A DNA stretch of 38,276 nucleotides from Schoenoplectus triqueter (GCA_964058805.1 CAXKVV010001112.1:1-38276); one strand, 5' to 3'; counted from the first letter of the stretch, positions 21,516 through 33,306 are shown. Made by a program: numbers and translations. Notes: a model not told the origin generated them from the sequence alone.

Positions 21516-22014
21516 TAGGGGTGTCGATTATTGACACGATCAGATGGGTTAACCCGATCCGATAAGATCTGAAGATTAATGGGTTGGGTATGAGTTTAAT
21601 TTTTTTTGACACGAATCAGGTTGGATTGGGTTCGAGTCAATCCGAACTAACCCGATTAATTGTGTTTTTTAAAGTAATTGTATGATTTAGTAACAATTAA
21701 ATCTTAAATATACATTAACTATACACTAATTAAGATTTATTATAAATTAATTAATATCTAATTACTTAAAATAATATAAAATAATTAATAAATATTTAAT
21801 TATTTTACATGGGTTGGGTCGGGTCGATCCGTAACCTGGTCGGGTCGAGTCGACCCGTAACCTGGTTGGGTCGGATCAACCCATAATTCGGTCGAGTCGG
21901 GTATGGATCAAGATTTTTTTATCCGAATATAATCAGATTTTGAAATCAAATCAAGAAAAATAATAAAATAATGATGACCCGACCCGAACCTGACCCGACC
22001 TATTGACACTCCTA
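21516..22014. mobile_element. hAT-type MITE with GACCCGACCC motifs (relative of 6254-7420)
   Basis: It starts TAGGGGTGTCGATTATTGAC and ends TATTGACACTCCTA, giving inverted termini. GGGTCGGGTCGATCC, GACCCGACCCGAACC and the AT-rich core GAATTATATA-like text match the outer element at 6254-7420 over most of the length but without the CGGTCC insertion. Flanking 8-mers CTTAGGGC and CTTGGGTA agree at only 5 of 8, so the target duplication is decayed or misplaced. A leftover frame in it is not a gene. Confidence 0.72.
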
Positions 22015-22019
22015 CTTGG

Positions 22020-22195
22020 GTACTCAGTTGACCCTTGGTTAGAATATTTTTTTTCAAAAAAAAATAATCTTTATAATAATATATATATTGAAAAAAAGTT
22101 AGAAAAATATATTTATATAACAAAATTTTTACTTCTCTGAAAAAAAATTAAATTTTGTCCCGTATATCAAAAATCTGGCTCCGCCATATATATTC
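22020..22195 (-). repeat. Fragment of a GGCGGAGCCAG-type dispersed repeat
   Basis: Read on the minus strand it begins GGCGGAGCCAGATTTTTGAT and then becomes A/T-rich. It shares this start with a copy near 17900 on the plus strand. It is non-coding. Confidence 0.4.
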
Positions 22196-22199
22196 TAAA

Positions 22200-22887
22200 T
22201 TGATAACCAAATACCATTGTCATACTACTGTTTTTCTATTCAATGGAATCCCAAAAAACATGACATACTATTCGATCTACTCACTACCCAGCGTGACTCC
22301 AAGATAAGAGATTAAATATAGGCAAATATTTAAGGCAAAATTGAGTATATACCCCTTAACATATTTCAATTTGAATACTTACCCTTCTAAACTTTAAAAT
22401 TGGAGGTTTTAAAGCGTGAATATTAGGAGGCATTGAATAAAGAACTCTGTACAGAACAGCTTAACTACTGTATACGAGGAGCACATGGGGCATTTGTTTA
22501 GTTGAAACTACTGTACAAGCAGGGGCGAACCATGATTGAAGAATAGAATAGAGGTAAGAAGATGATCGATAGAGATAATCGGAGGATTAGGGTGGAGTAC
22601 CGAAAATCTTATTCTTTATTATTAAAATTATTTAATAACTACTTAATTCAATAACTATTCAATTTTACGTAAAGTACATAAAATTGACGTTTGTTCATGA
22701 ATAATTAATTCGTATTTCTGATAAACGATTTTAATTTTAGACTCGGTGTATCTTTAATTTGGAACAGAGTTGTTGTGGAATGCTGGGTCCATACGAGCTT
22801 TTATTGCTACATTTACTGGCATACATCCGACAAGTTATTGCGCCTAAGAAAATTGGTTAAAAAACAAGAAGAAAAAAAAATTCAGAT
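22200..22887. other. Intergenic DNA without recognised features
   Basis: AT-rich, with no ORF of note and no terminal repeats seen. Confidence 0.4.
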
Positions 22888-22899
22888 GAGAAAGGGAAA

Positions 22900-23134
22900 C
22901 AGGCGCATTTTTCAATCCACAGGGCAACCGATTTAGGAAATATTGAGACATATAGGAACACTACAAGAAGTCCAGGAACAGAGCTAGCATGTTTGCTCTT
23001 TTCAATTTTTTTTGGTCTTCACTCTCTCTGCAGTCTTATGTAAATATCACCATCATGTAAATTGACCGGTTTTTTCTTTGCTTAATAAAATTATTAAGTA
23101 GGCTAAGCCTACTTCATCAAAAGAAAAAAAAAAA
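22900..23134 (+). mobile_element. Poly(A)-tailed retroinsertion (SINE or 5'-truncated LINE) with 12-bp target duplication
   Basis: GAGAAAGGGAAA is found at 22888-22899 and again at 23135-23146. Between the copies are 235 bp ending in CATCAAAAG followed by a run of A. A variable-length direct repeat at both ends plus an A tail is the mark of LINE-driven retrotransposition. The body contains GCTTAATAAAATTATTAAG and the palindrome AGTAGGCTAAGCCTACT. I do not see clear tRNA-type A and B boxes, so a truncated LINE is as likely as a SINE. Confidence 0.6.
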
Positions 23135-23146
23135 GAGAAAGGGAAA

Positions 23147-23489
23147 TTGTCAAGAAACTGTTCCGATTCAGGCACATGATACCTTTTCTTGGGTTTAATC
23201 CAAACATTACTGAAATTTTGATGTTGATTTGAACATGATCATAGTTCACAGATGGTTATGAGCTTGTAAGAAAAAAGGAGCAAGATAGAGAGAAAACAAG
23301 ATACAGTAGAGAGATGGACATTGTCTGTTTTAACTTTCTTCTTCTGTTCTTTCTGTTAACCTCATAAATCACCACATGAGCTGCTTGCTGATCAGAGTTA
23401 CTAATATTAAAATTTTCCTTTATGATATATGAATATTACTCTCATATCCTTTCAACATCTATGGTTACCGTTTTGTATATGGATCATAA
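23147..23489. other. Intergenic DNA between the retroinsertion and the LTR element
   Basis: Nothing recognisable beyond AT-rich sequence. Confidence 0.4.
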
Positions 23490-23494
23490 AACTG

Positions 23495-23945
23495 TGTTGA
23501 AAATAATAAAGATAAGCGAATTCAGAATTATCGGCGGAAGATTTTTTTGTTAATTTTGTGTCTCCAATCATATTTAGTATACTTAAGCCTTTATGCTATC
23601 TCCTGCACAATAAATCTTGGAAGATCACTTGATTGTAGATAGACCATAATCAAGACCGATTCTATCCTACTGCTTCACAACTTAGATGCTACGATAATTT
23701 TTATTCTAGCATCAAAACTACTCATTCTCATCTCATCATAGAGAAACTGGATCATCTTCTTTTTAGATGATATTTCTCTTTTTCTCTCTAAGTGTCATTG
23801 ACACACTTTGTTATACTCTTTACTATGTCCTATATAGATATAATTTCATATAAACAAGTATATAGCAAAAATAGAGAGATTAGACTAAATAGGTGCATAT
23901 GCACCTCTTCAAGCACATATCTACACATGTGGCTCAAATCCAACA
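23495..23945 (-). repeat. 3' LTR (in element orientation)
   Basis: 451 bp, TG...CA bounded. It shares blocks such as TTGACACACTTTGTTAT, CTCATCTC and ATGCACCTCTTCA with the other LTR. Confidence 0.85.
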
Positions 23946-24294
23946 ATCTCCCTTTTTGAGATCATTGATGAGAATCAAAAGTCTTCATATCAGTAAATAG
24001 GTCATGCAACTAGCGATACATCTACAATTTGGGAGCTTATAGACTAAATTTATTTCAACCCAACTTAGAGACATTTCTCTTAAAATAAAGTAATAATAAT
24101 ATGTGTATCTCATACTCTAGGATTATGATATTGCAAGCATTTTTGATCTCTCGAGAAATATCTCTTCTCTCTCGACTTCACATGTATTCCCAATCTATAT
24201 CCATCTGACATAATTGACGGATCCGTGAATACAAATATGTTAGGATGCAAATCAATCAACCTTCTCTTTCATCCTCATGCTATTTGAATAATGA

Positions 24295-24397
24295 TTAACT
24301 GCTTTCCCCATAATGCCCATGTAGACCAAATCATTCATGGCCATAGGTAGTTAATCATTCATGGTCTACATGGGCATTATGGGGAAAGTAGTTAATG
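24295..24397. repeat. 34-bp inverted repeat inside the LTR element
   Basis: The arms 24295-24328 and 24364-24397 (core CCCCATAATGCCCATGTAGA) are reverse complements with one mismatch, around a 35-bp loop. The word ATCATTCATGG occurs twice, in the loop and running into the right arm. Confidence 0.9.
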
Positions 24398-24689
24398 CCC
24401 AAAGTATCAAACATTGATCAATTTTCTTATGACATAGTCAAAGGTCCATAAAGATACATAATTAGAAACTCATATAATGAGAGGACGAAGATCTCTGACT
24501 GTCATGTCACTCGACCCATTTTTTTACGTAGTCTAAGCACATACAGTATGAAATGCATGCTATAATGAATAATTTTCTATATAGCAGATGTATAAAAAAA
24601 ACACTGTACGAGTCTAGATGTAGTCATAAACTAATCACCTGTAGTGTAGGCCACTTCTAATGTAACTAATCTAAGTGTCATCAAATGCT

Positions 24690-24910
24690 CGCTTCTCAAG
24701 CGTCATGGATAACATCCTCCTTGGCTCTCTATAAATTTCATGAATTATGGGACACAATTTATATCGACTATCAATGACAGTATCATCTCAGCTCAATCTG
24801 AGACGACATTAAATATTAAACTCAGTTCACTTTCAAAGCGTCACTAGTTTAATTAAATCTCATCTTTGCTCACTTCCAAAGTGTCAGAAGCGATTGCTCG
24901 TGTGAGCGAG
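24690..24910. repeat. Triple imperfect hairpin motif in the LTR element
   Basis: Three related units occur: GCTTCTCAAGCGTCA near 24691, CACTTTCAAAGCGTCAC near 24828 and CACTTCCAAAGTGTCA near 24870. Each has a short self-complementary core. Their function is unknown. Confidence 0.45.
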
Positions 24911-27339
24911 CCAATTTCAGTTTATCAACATATTATCATAAGTACTAATATTTACTTGAATAATAATAAATTAAATTTTATTATCAAATTCAATTACACA
25001 TATATATGAGAATCATTATTAACTATAAATATAGACTGAGCAATTTTATCATATTAAATCACTCAAAATCCATTAAAAATCCTCAACAGGAACATACTTG
25101 ATCTAATATCAACTCTGTATGTGTTATCATGTCTTTAACATAATATTTGAATATATTTTGTTCTGTCCATTATCCTTAAAGTTTGTATCTCAATCATACC
25201 GTTATAATGAGTTGTTGTTACTGACTCCCTCTAAGCCATAACAACCTCTAATCGTATACTAAGGACCATCTCATCAAATTTTATGTAACATAATTATATA
25301 TTATATCATATGTTCAATCTCCTAAATGAGAGAATTAGTATAATCTATTAATATTGCTATATGCGCTCCATCTCCAAGACTGAGAGAGTATATTATTTAC
25401 TTAATCTCTAAAAATGAAAGAGTAAATCTTATGTTTCTTGCTCAATCAGGAAACAAAATTGTTATCAAGCAAAAAAAATACAATATCAGTGTAAAACTTG
25501 TATCACACATATTGTCTCATAATAGCACAATGGCACACAAATATCTTGCCTTGATAACATAACATATATTTTGTCATATGATTCAGATATTATAAACTCA
25601 AACTATATACAAAAAATATCTTATATTGGCTTAAATAAATTATCCAACTCATATAGAGACAAGCACGTTTAGCACTTTCAATAATTTTGCTACACAATCC
25701 TAATTAATATAAGTATAATATCATTTTGGTCACAGAATCAAAAGAATGATTATGTCTCTAATAAAATCCCATAAATCAAATAATATCACACAAAATTAAT
25801 TCAATTGAAGCAAAAAATAAAAATAGGAATGAGACTAATTAGTCTACCAATTCATATTCACCCCATAAGTACATATATTGTAACTCAAGTGACAACCACA
25901 CACAATTTATTAGAATTGTGTTCTAAAAGTTATATTTTAATGATTAATTTATGTTATATTTATGAATTGAATATTATTTACATTTTGTTTCATGAGTTTT
26001 ATATTCATATTTAAATATATTCGAGAAGATGCACTTGATCTTGAACTGTAAAACTTTAAATATAATGAATATATAATTCTAAAATGTTTATAGGTCTTGG
26101 ATATTAGCAAGAATACTAATATGCCATATAAGACTATCATGTTGATTAAAAGTATGTTGTTGTTCCGCAAACGTTAATAAAAGGATATCATTTAATAATA
26201 TGAATATATAAAATATTTCATATATTAAACAAACCTAATAGATAAAATATTATATGGATTGTGTTGTGTCATTAACGTTTTTATATCGTGTCTTTGATTC
26301 TAAGATTGAGATATATATCTTTTTCACATAAGGATTGTATAACACAATTATTATTAAAACCTACTTACAACAAGTAGTGATAAAAGTAATATTTTTTATA
26401 TATTACTTGAGCGGGAGAAAAGTATATGTCAATAGTATCATCACACTCCTTAATATGAGAAATGATATATTACGGGTCCCTTGATAAAGTAGAATTATAA
26501 TTGGTTTCAATATAACATAAGTGCAGTTATAATTTTATAATTTACTTAATGGATATCAAAAAATAATTATAATACAAAGATAATATAGTCATACTTTGTA
26601 TATTAATTATAATATCATAAGACAACGAATAAACACAAGTAATGTTATTGATAATATTACTAGAATGATCATGTTTTGTAAAAGATTTACTAAATATATG
26701 TATTATTTGAGTAACTATAATATATAGCTAGAATATCGCTTACAATTTATGGAATAAAATGTCTTATCTCATTACCAACATAACATAGATTCTCGACATA
26801 AGTCTCATCAGCTGAACAGAAAATAAGAATAAATATTTTAATATATTTTTAGTGTATGAGATTTTATATTGCTTAAAATAAAGGTATAAATAGAAATTAT
26901 TAAAATATTATGTGTGAGTTCCTAACGTGAAAATAAATTTATTGAATGTGCATATTATGATATAATATAAGTTTTATTATTATAATGATATGAGAATATT
27001 ATTATGAGATATATTTTTTCTTAAATGACGTATGAAAATTATATGGAGTGTAGAATCCAATGATAAAATTTTAAGGTCGTTTGGAGTACTCTAAAGAAAG
27101 TTATGAGAGTTTTAGTGCTAAAAGGTCAGCAATTAATGTGTCGGTTTGAGTTTCATTCATGTCTTAATTTCTAAATAAATTTGAAGAGTTTTGATATGAT
27201 GTTTAAAGCATATAAATATCATATCTGACCAGATATTATGTTAGTTACTACTTTCAATTTAGTTTTTCTCTCTTCCTCTAAATTTTTGTGAAATAGTCAT
27301 CAATTACGCATTCCATCACATAACGAGCGATAAAGCTAG

Positions 27340-27415
27340 GAGTGGACGAATAATTACTTCTTTCAATTTCGTTACTACTTTCAATTTAGTTACTACTTTC
27401 AATTTCGTTCTTATT
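27340..27415 (+). repeat. Short tandem repeat, GTTACTACTTTCAATTT unit
   Basis: The 17-20 bp unit occurs about three times in a row (27354-27410), with one more copy upstream near 27241. It lies inside the LTR element. Confidence 0.7.
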
Positions 27416-28609
27416 TCAACTTCAAGGTGAACCAAATAGGAATAGAACTACATTAAAAATCATAGGTATGGTATCACAATCTCTATTGTAGGAATATACA
27501 TGATTGCGATTAGTGATGCAAACAAATAAAAATAAAATAAGCAATAATGTAACAATCTTAGATGTCATCGGATTAATGTTTTTTTTTTATTTTATCCGAT
27601 TCACAGCATAAAATCCTTCATAATTGTGCCATCAGTTCTATCATAGCAGTACTAAATTGTGATATAAAACCGCATGAGACAACATCACATATATTATCAA
27701 CCAACTATACTTGCTCTAGTTATTGTCAGAGATAGTATCAGTAAAAATACTTAAATTATTAATCAGATAATCATTACACTATATTGATTTATTAACTATG
27801 TAATTTCTGGTTCATTTATGTCTCAAAATTCTTTAAAAATGATGATTATCTCAATTCTATTAAAATTTTAGAACTAACAGCAGCTAGCTCATCAATCAAC
27901 AATCTAATTTGAAAAAATTATATCTCCATCATTTTTTTATCAAATAATATGATTCAAACCTCTTTAGAAAAACTATCTTTCTGACCATAAAAATTATAAA
28001 ATTTATTAAGTATCAGAAAAATGATAAATTTTCCACGAAATAAAAAAAATGATAAAATTTCTACGAAATCAGAAGATTAACCATCACATTTTGACAACAT
28101 GTCAAAATCACCTTCATTGCAATCCTCATAACTTTCTACTAATAAATCTAAAATTTATATTCTTAGATTTTCTGAAAATCTCTCAAAGTGAACTATAATC
28201 CACCAAAAGTCACACAATTTTGAATTATCAACTGAGAGAAAAATAATTTGCACTATAGAGAGGTCACTAATTTCAGAATTCTGATAGACTGATAACTTCT
28301 GATTACGACTATCATAACTTTCGCTATATTTATCCAATAGATGAGTTCATTCATTTTCTGGAAAGATTACTGAGAGCTCTACAATTATTTTGAAGAACAT
28401 CGAGTCATTTAAACAGCATAAAGATATGAAAAATATATTACAATATCAGATAGTCTAGAAATTTGTCTGAACACCAGTCAGAATTTTCACAAATTCTTTC
28501 AAACAATTATAAAATTGAGACCTCAAATCACATAAAAATAACCAAAATCATAATTATGGCTTAAATATCAATTCTAAATAAAAAGTAGCACTCATGACTC
28601 TGACACCAC

Positions 28610-29005
28610 TATCGAAAATAATGGAGATGAGAGAATTTATAATTATCGACAGAATCTTTTTCCTTTGATCTTGTTTCTCCAGCACCGTAAGCCTTTGAAA
28701 ATCACTTGGTTGGAGATAGACCACAGTCGAGACCGAGCCTATCCCACTATTCCATAATCTAAATGCCACAACCTTTTCGATTCTCGCATCAAGGCTACTC
28801 GTTCTCATCTCGTCATGAAAAAACTATGTCATCTCTCTTTTGGATCGTGTTTTTTTTCTCTCTAAGTATCCTTGACACACTTTGTTATGCTATTTATTAT
28901 GTCTTATACAAATACAATTTCATATATATATTTATATATAGCAGAAATAGAAAAACTATATGCACCTCTGCACCTCTTCAGTCTGCATACGACTCAAATC
29001 CAACA
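28610..29005 (-). repeat. 5' LTR (in element orientation)
   Basis: 396 bp, shorter than its partner because of internal indels. Its inner edge has drifted from TGTTGAAAA to TATCGAAAA. Long blocks still align (GGAGATAGACCACAGTCGAG versus GTAGATAGACCATAATCAAG). Substantial LTR divergence implies an old insertion. Confidence 0.83.
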
Positions 29006-29010
29006 AACGG

Positions 29011-31048
29011 ACTGAAATTAGTACACAAGAATCACCGATCACCGTTGATTTAAACCAGGTAACTTACTCATCACTTATACTGAAAACATGCAACAATTGC
29101 TTTAATTCCCATTTAAAAAAAGGTCACCTCCAGATCAGAGTTTCTTTTGACGCGTTAAACTCCGCTGAAATAAAAATTAAAAAGGTGCTTATACGCGTAT
29201 ATCTGAAAGCTGAGGGAGGGTTACGCAATTGAAAACCTCGTTAAAGTAATTGCAATGCATCAGTTGACTTATGATTGGAAAATCACTTTTTGCATTGACT
29301 TACAATTGTATCGCCCAATCGCGTTGGAAGTAAATCTTAGATGGAAGATTTTTTGGTGATATTGAAATATCACCGGCCTCAAGTTTCGATGGTGGTCCTG
29401 ACCAATTCCTTTTATCTTCTCTTTTTATATTTCTCAACCTCTAATGAAACTGGTAATGATGCCAATAGGATAGATTAGTATACTGCATTTCTCTGATAAG
29501 GCGAGAAAAAAGTTCAAAACCAAACCTTGTTTGTTTAAATTACTCGTACCAAGTACCAACCCCGCTTTCTTACATTGTCAAATAAAATATTAGAAAAAAA
29601 GGTTTCTTATACAAATATATTTCAATCTTTCCGGAGTAGTTTCTGGTGTCTGGTCCGAACGTCTAATAATATAATTGTTTCGAAAGGTTGAAATTTCCTC
29701 GAACTTTGGAAGACAAATACACATGGAATTATCTCAAAAAAAAAAGAGAGAAAATATATGGAACACAATATAAAAGATCATATTGCTGGGTTGCGTTTTC
29801 TAATCATGTATAAAAGATAACTGTCAAATTATTCTAGTTTAAACAACAACAGTCATATTTATGTTCTCATAGTTCTTCTTTTTGGCTCGGTTCATATCTG
29901 TCTTGAAAGATTATCGATCGATCAGACACGATCCAGATAACTCGCAACAATGATCACAAATCTCTCCATTCAAACAGCACACCATAAATAAGCAATAGTG
30001 AAGTTACACAAGTGCATTAATTTCGTGTTTAACGTGTTTCCATTTAGACCCTGAATTTAAGAACAGCTCTTTAATTAACCTTTCAAACTTTATGTATCTA
30101 ATCGATGATGTATAGTGGACAACTTTTTTTAACATTGTTAATAAATTATTATATCAAGACTACACCTAAAATCAAAAGGGACATCTTATAAACTTGTTTT
30201 GCTAATTGACTAGTAGAGGTCTACGTGGCAGAGTATTCTTTATGGAAATGTTGATTTCAATTCACTATTATAATCCAAGTTACTGTTTCTTTTTTAAATG
30301 TCCTTCGGAACGGGAACTCTGCAAAGATAATTCCTATTTAGTGAAGTCCTTGTAAAAAAAAGTAGTAAATAAAGCAATTACCAACGTAAATAATCGTAAT
30401 GGATTTTTTTTAAAGAGGCTTATATATATACATATATATGATCGTTGATATAGTCATTGATATCAATTTTACTATTAATATTAAATAAGTTATTATTCAT
30501 GTTAATATCTTTATTATGTAATTTATTTTTTATAGTATTTTGTTATTTATCTTTAATGAGTTATTATTTAGATTAGATGGTATTTAAATTGAACAGTAAA
30601 TTAAATACTTCACATAACAAATTGCATCATAAAGTTATTAACATGACTAATAATTTATTTACCTTGAACAATAAAGTCCATATTGGCGATGGCGATGGTA
30701 TCAATAATAGTATATCCCAAAGATTTTCATTTTGAAAATGAAAATTTTCTCGAGTTTCAAAATGAAGTTTTTGGAGAACTTGAAGGGGCGCCACTCATGC
30801 ACTCCTGTAGTTTGCTAATAATATAAATAATTTACTCATAAACTTATTTCGATTCAAGATGTGAGCTCTTAAAATAAGAACAGTCCACTTGTACATCTCA
30901 ATAATTTCTAAACCGTTAAAAGCAAATATTTACTCTATTTTACCATCAGCACTAGCTTGAACTGAACTATCTACATGCAAAGACAAAAACTCAATAATTA
31001 GGCCTTATGAGGAACGTGGAAGATCTTTTCCATTAAAAAAATGAGGAA
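29011..31048. other. Two kilobases of intergenic DNA without a supported gene
   Basis: Short ORFs here have no recognisable content. I note only a small palindrome ATTTTCATTTTGAAAATGAA near 30725 and a short TATATATACATATATAT stretch near 30420. No terminal repeats or RNA genes were seen. Confidence 0.4.

Positions 31049-31049
<1 letters not shown>

Positions 31050-31089
<40 letters not shown>
31050..31089. repeat. (TA)n microsatellite, left border of family B copy 4
   Basis: Twenty uninterrupted TA units directly precede GAGTGAGGC. Confidence 0.95.
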
Positions 31090-31092
<3 letters not shown>

Positions 31093-31489
31093 TGAGGCTA
31101 TGGTGCTTCGCGAAGCACAAAACCTCCCGTGCTTCGCGTCCGTATCTCAAATTTGAAAGTTCATACGCCCGATCCAAACCGTTGAACATGATCTTCATAT
31201 TGAACTATCTTTGGAGATCAAAATTTATATTTTTTTGAATTTTTTTGCTATTTTTTAGATGGGTACAAAATCGCTAGTTTTGGATGGTGCAGAAATCGTT
31301 AGATCAGCAAATTTTATACTCATTTAAAAAATAGCAAAAAAATTCAAAAAAATATAAAATTTGATCTCCAAAGATATTTCAATATGAAGATCATGTTCAA
31401 CGGTTTGGATCGAGCGTATGAACTTTCAAATTCGAGATACAGACGCGAAGCACGGGAGGTTCTGTGCTTCGCGAAGCACCATAGCCTCA

Positions 31490-31492
<3 letters not shown>
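31090..31492. mobile_element. Foldback element, family B copy 4 (youngest-looking)
   Basis: Arms of about 180 bp are almost perfect inverted copies. GAGTGAGGCTATGGTGCTTC on the left mirrors GAAGCACCATAGCCTCACTC on the right. Each end holds the perfect 16-bp palindrome GTGCTTCGCGAAGCAC (31103-31118 and 31464-31479). A short unpaired centre (GCTAGTTTTGGATGGTGCAG) separates the arms. (TA)n flanks both sides. Such a long, clean stem would fold strongly if transcribed and could yield small RNAs. Confidence 0.92.

Positions 31493-31520
<28 letters not shown>
31493..31520. repeat. (TA)n microsatellite between family B copy 4 and family A copy 4
   Basis: About 14 TA units joining the two elements. 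Confidence 0.95.
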
Positions 31521-31523
<3 letters not shown>

Positions 31524-31866
31524 GTGAGCTTAACTCAAAAAATATATCAAATCTTTTCAAAATTTTAATTTATCATTCTCATTAAATTCTTTATATGAAA
31601 ATCTCATGGATGCAAAAATTTGGAGCGTTTTGAGTTTTTTAAGTTGTGGTTTTTAATTTTTGAAAATCAGCTCTAAAAATAATAATAATATATTCAATAC
31701 TTGAACACCATTTTAAAAAATTAAAAACGGTGACTTAAAAAGCTCAAAACACTCCAAATTTTTGCATCCCACAAGATTTTTATATAAAGAATTTAATGAG
31801 AATGATAAATTAAAATTTCGAGATGATTTAATATATTTTTTAAATTATGCTCACGGTCTCTCCATT
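31521..31866. mobile_element. Foldback element, family A copy 4 (left terminus truncated)
   Basis: It begins inside the terminal motif (GTGAGCTTAACTCAAAAAAT), so the outer 20-bp palindrome is missing on the left. The right end retains GCTCACGGTCTCTCCATT followed by (CT)n(TA)n. The arms otherwise match family A. Confidence 0.82.
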
Positions 31867-31889
31867 CTCTCTCTCTATATATATATATA

Positions 31890-32560
31890 ATTGAGTAGTG
31901 ATATAATTTCCCAGGTTCTGCCTCCAGCATTTTATGATGACATCAAATAGTATAATAAATGAGATAATATTAGAGATTACATATATTTATATATATTTCG
32001 TGGTGGTAGAGATATGGTTAGGGGCTGCCCAACTAAGATACAGTGATGGCATCTATTCGAAAAAATAAGTGATGTAAATATGACTTAGAATCTGTTTAAC
32101 AAATTCTTACCAGTACATATTTTTACCATACAATAATTTTATTATATAATTTCTTAATCAAATATTAAGTACATTTATAAAAAATATATGAGCCTTAACA
32201 AATGATAAATTTAATAAAATTAAAATTTTTAATGAGATGGTAAATTAAATATATATTACAGATAATGTACTGTATAATAAACTGGTAGATATATGATTTA
32301 CTTTCAACTCCTCATCACATATACTAGTAAAAATATGATTTCGGATAATAATGAAAAACACTATAAGTACATTTGTCCACGCCAACACATCAATATATTG
32401 AGAGACATAACTTGGAGCATACTATATTTATTCAAAAAAAAATACAAGAAGTGGAGTTATTAACTTAATATTCAATAAAAAAACCTTAGCCAGTGAACAT
32501 ATGGTCCCATAGGACCCACACCTTTACTTTATTCCCCTCACACTCTTCTCTCTACTTCAT
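31890..32560. other. Upstream region of the AP2/ERF gene
   Basis: AT-rich intergenic DNA. The last 100 bp become C/T-rich (CCTTTACTTTATTCCCCTCA, CTCTTCTCTCTACTTC), a typical plant core-promoter composition. Confidence 0.4.
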
Positions 32561-32570
32561 GGAGCAGTTG

Positions 32571-32580
32571 CTAATAAAAG
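32571..32580 (+). promoter_or_regulatory. TATA-like box of the AP2/ERF gene
   Basis: CTAATAAAAG is the best TATA-like match upstream. A start site about 30 bp further would fall near 32603, at or after the first ATG (32602), which favours translation from the second ATG at 32641. Confidence 0.4.
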
Positions 32581-32601
32581 CCCCTATCCCCGGGCCAAAT
32601 C

Positions 32602-33306
32602 ATGCAACCACTTCATAGTCACATTACTAGATCCTCCCCAATGGAAGAACCTACCACCTCTAGTTCTAATTCCCCATCCAATTCCAACTCATCTTCCAGT
32701 TCTTCTTCCTCTTCTTCCAGTGCCTCGCCTAAACCAACTCCATCCCCTGATACATCAACTCCTAACAGCCCCAATGCCGACAACCCAAAGAAGCGTCCGC
32801 GTAGCAGTGAGGGCAAACACCCAATTTACCGTGGTGTGCGCATGCGCGTCTGGGGGAAATGGGTTTCAGAAATCCGGGAGCCAAGAAAAAAGTCTCGAAT
32901 TTGGCTTGGTACCTATTCTGACCCTGAAATGGCGGCACGTGCACATGATGTGGCTGCACTTGCGATAAAAGGTGGCAATGCGCACCTCAATTTCCCTTCA
33001 TTGGCTCCAATGCTACCCAAACCGGCATCGATGTGTCCCAAGGATATACAAACTGCAGCTGCGCTGGCTGCTGCACAAGAGTTTGTGGAACCAATCCATG
33101 AAAGTTCGTCTAGTAGCAGCCCAGATCATGGAGATAGAAACGGAAATGGTGATCATGAGTTGTTTGATTTGCCTGATATATTGCTTGATCTCAGAGATGG
33201 GTTCGGATTCGGATTTGAGTTCGCACTATCAGGAGCAATATCCAGTTGGGTCTACGATGAAGAAGTACCATTCCAGCTGGAGGAGCCCCGTCTTTGGGAA
33301 TATTAG
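32602..33306 (+). CDS. DREB subgroup A-4 (TINY-like) AP2/ERF transcription factor
   Basis: Intronless, 234 aa from the first ATG. A second ATG at 32641 (MEEPTTSS) gives 221 aa and may be the true start, since A-4 proteins often begin near such a motif and the TATA-like box is very close to the first ATG. Order: Ser/Pro-rich N-terminus with about 10 consecutive Ser (30-40), a basic NLS-like [11 protein letters not shown] (63-73), then the AP2 domain (about 75-132) with [19 protein letters not shown] and [20 protein letters not shown]. Val88 and Glu93 correspond to V14 and E19 of the DREB type. [15 protein letters not shown] (146-160) and the terminal LWEY (close to the LWSY box) mark subgroup A-4. 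The family binds DRE/CRT or related GCC-like elements in the nucleus and regulates stress and growth responses. An acidic C-terminal half probably activates transcription. Confidence 0.93.
   Translation: MQPLHSHITRSSPMEEPTTSSSNSPSNSNSSSSSSSSSSSASPKPTPSPDTSTPNSPNADNPKKRPRSSEGKHPIYRGVRMRVWGKWVSEIREPRKKSRIWLGTYSDPEMAARAHDVAALAIKGGNAHLNFPSLAPMLPKPASMCPKDIQTAAALAAAQEFVEPIHESSSSSSPDHGDRNGNGDHELFDLPDILLDLRDGFGFGFEFALSGAISSWVYDEEVPFQLEEPRLWEY

Larger units (their letters stand above)
23495..29005 (-). mobile_element. Non-coding LTR retrotransposon, Ty1/copia-like architecture, minus orientation
   Basis: Two direct LTRs (23495-23945 and 28610-29005) enclose about 4.66 kb. On the minus strand the LTR begins TGTTGGATTTGAG and ends TTTTCAACA. 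Just inside the 5' LTR (minus sense) lies TGGTGTCAGAGTCATGAG, close to the initiator-Met tRNA primer site TGGTATCAGAGC. Just before the 3' LTR lies the polypurine AAAAAGGGAGAT. Flanking 5-mers AACTG (23490-23494) and AACGG (29006-29010) agree at 4 of 5. No gag or pol frame longer than 75 residues remains and none is recognisable, so it is either a LARD-like non-autonomous form or a very decayed copy. Confidence 0.85.

Noticed and set aside
25805..26170. Two overlapping hydrophobic ORFs inside the LTR element
   Set aside because: Composition follows AT-rich DNA; no gag, protease, integrase or RT motif could be recognised.
27340..27415. Regularly spaced short repeats that could suggest an array
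   Set aside because: Only about three units of a 17-20 bp tandem repeat without unique spacers, in plant DNA. Not CRISPR.
32619..32959. Minus-strand and alternate-frame ORFs over the AP2/ERF gene
   Set aside because: Shadows of the serine-repeat and AP2 coding sequence.
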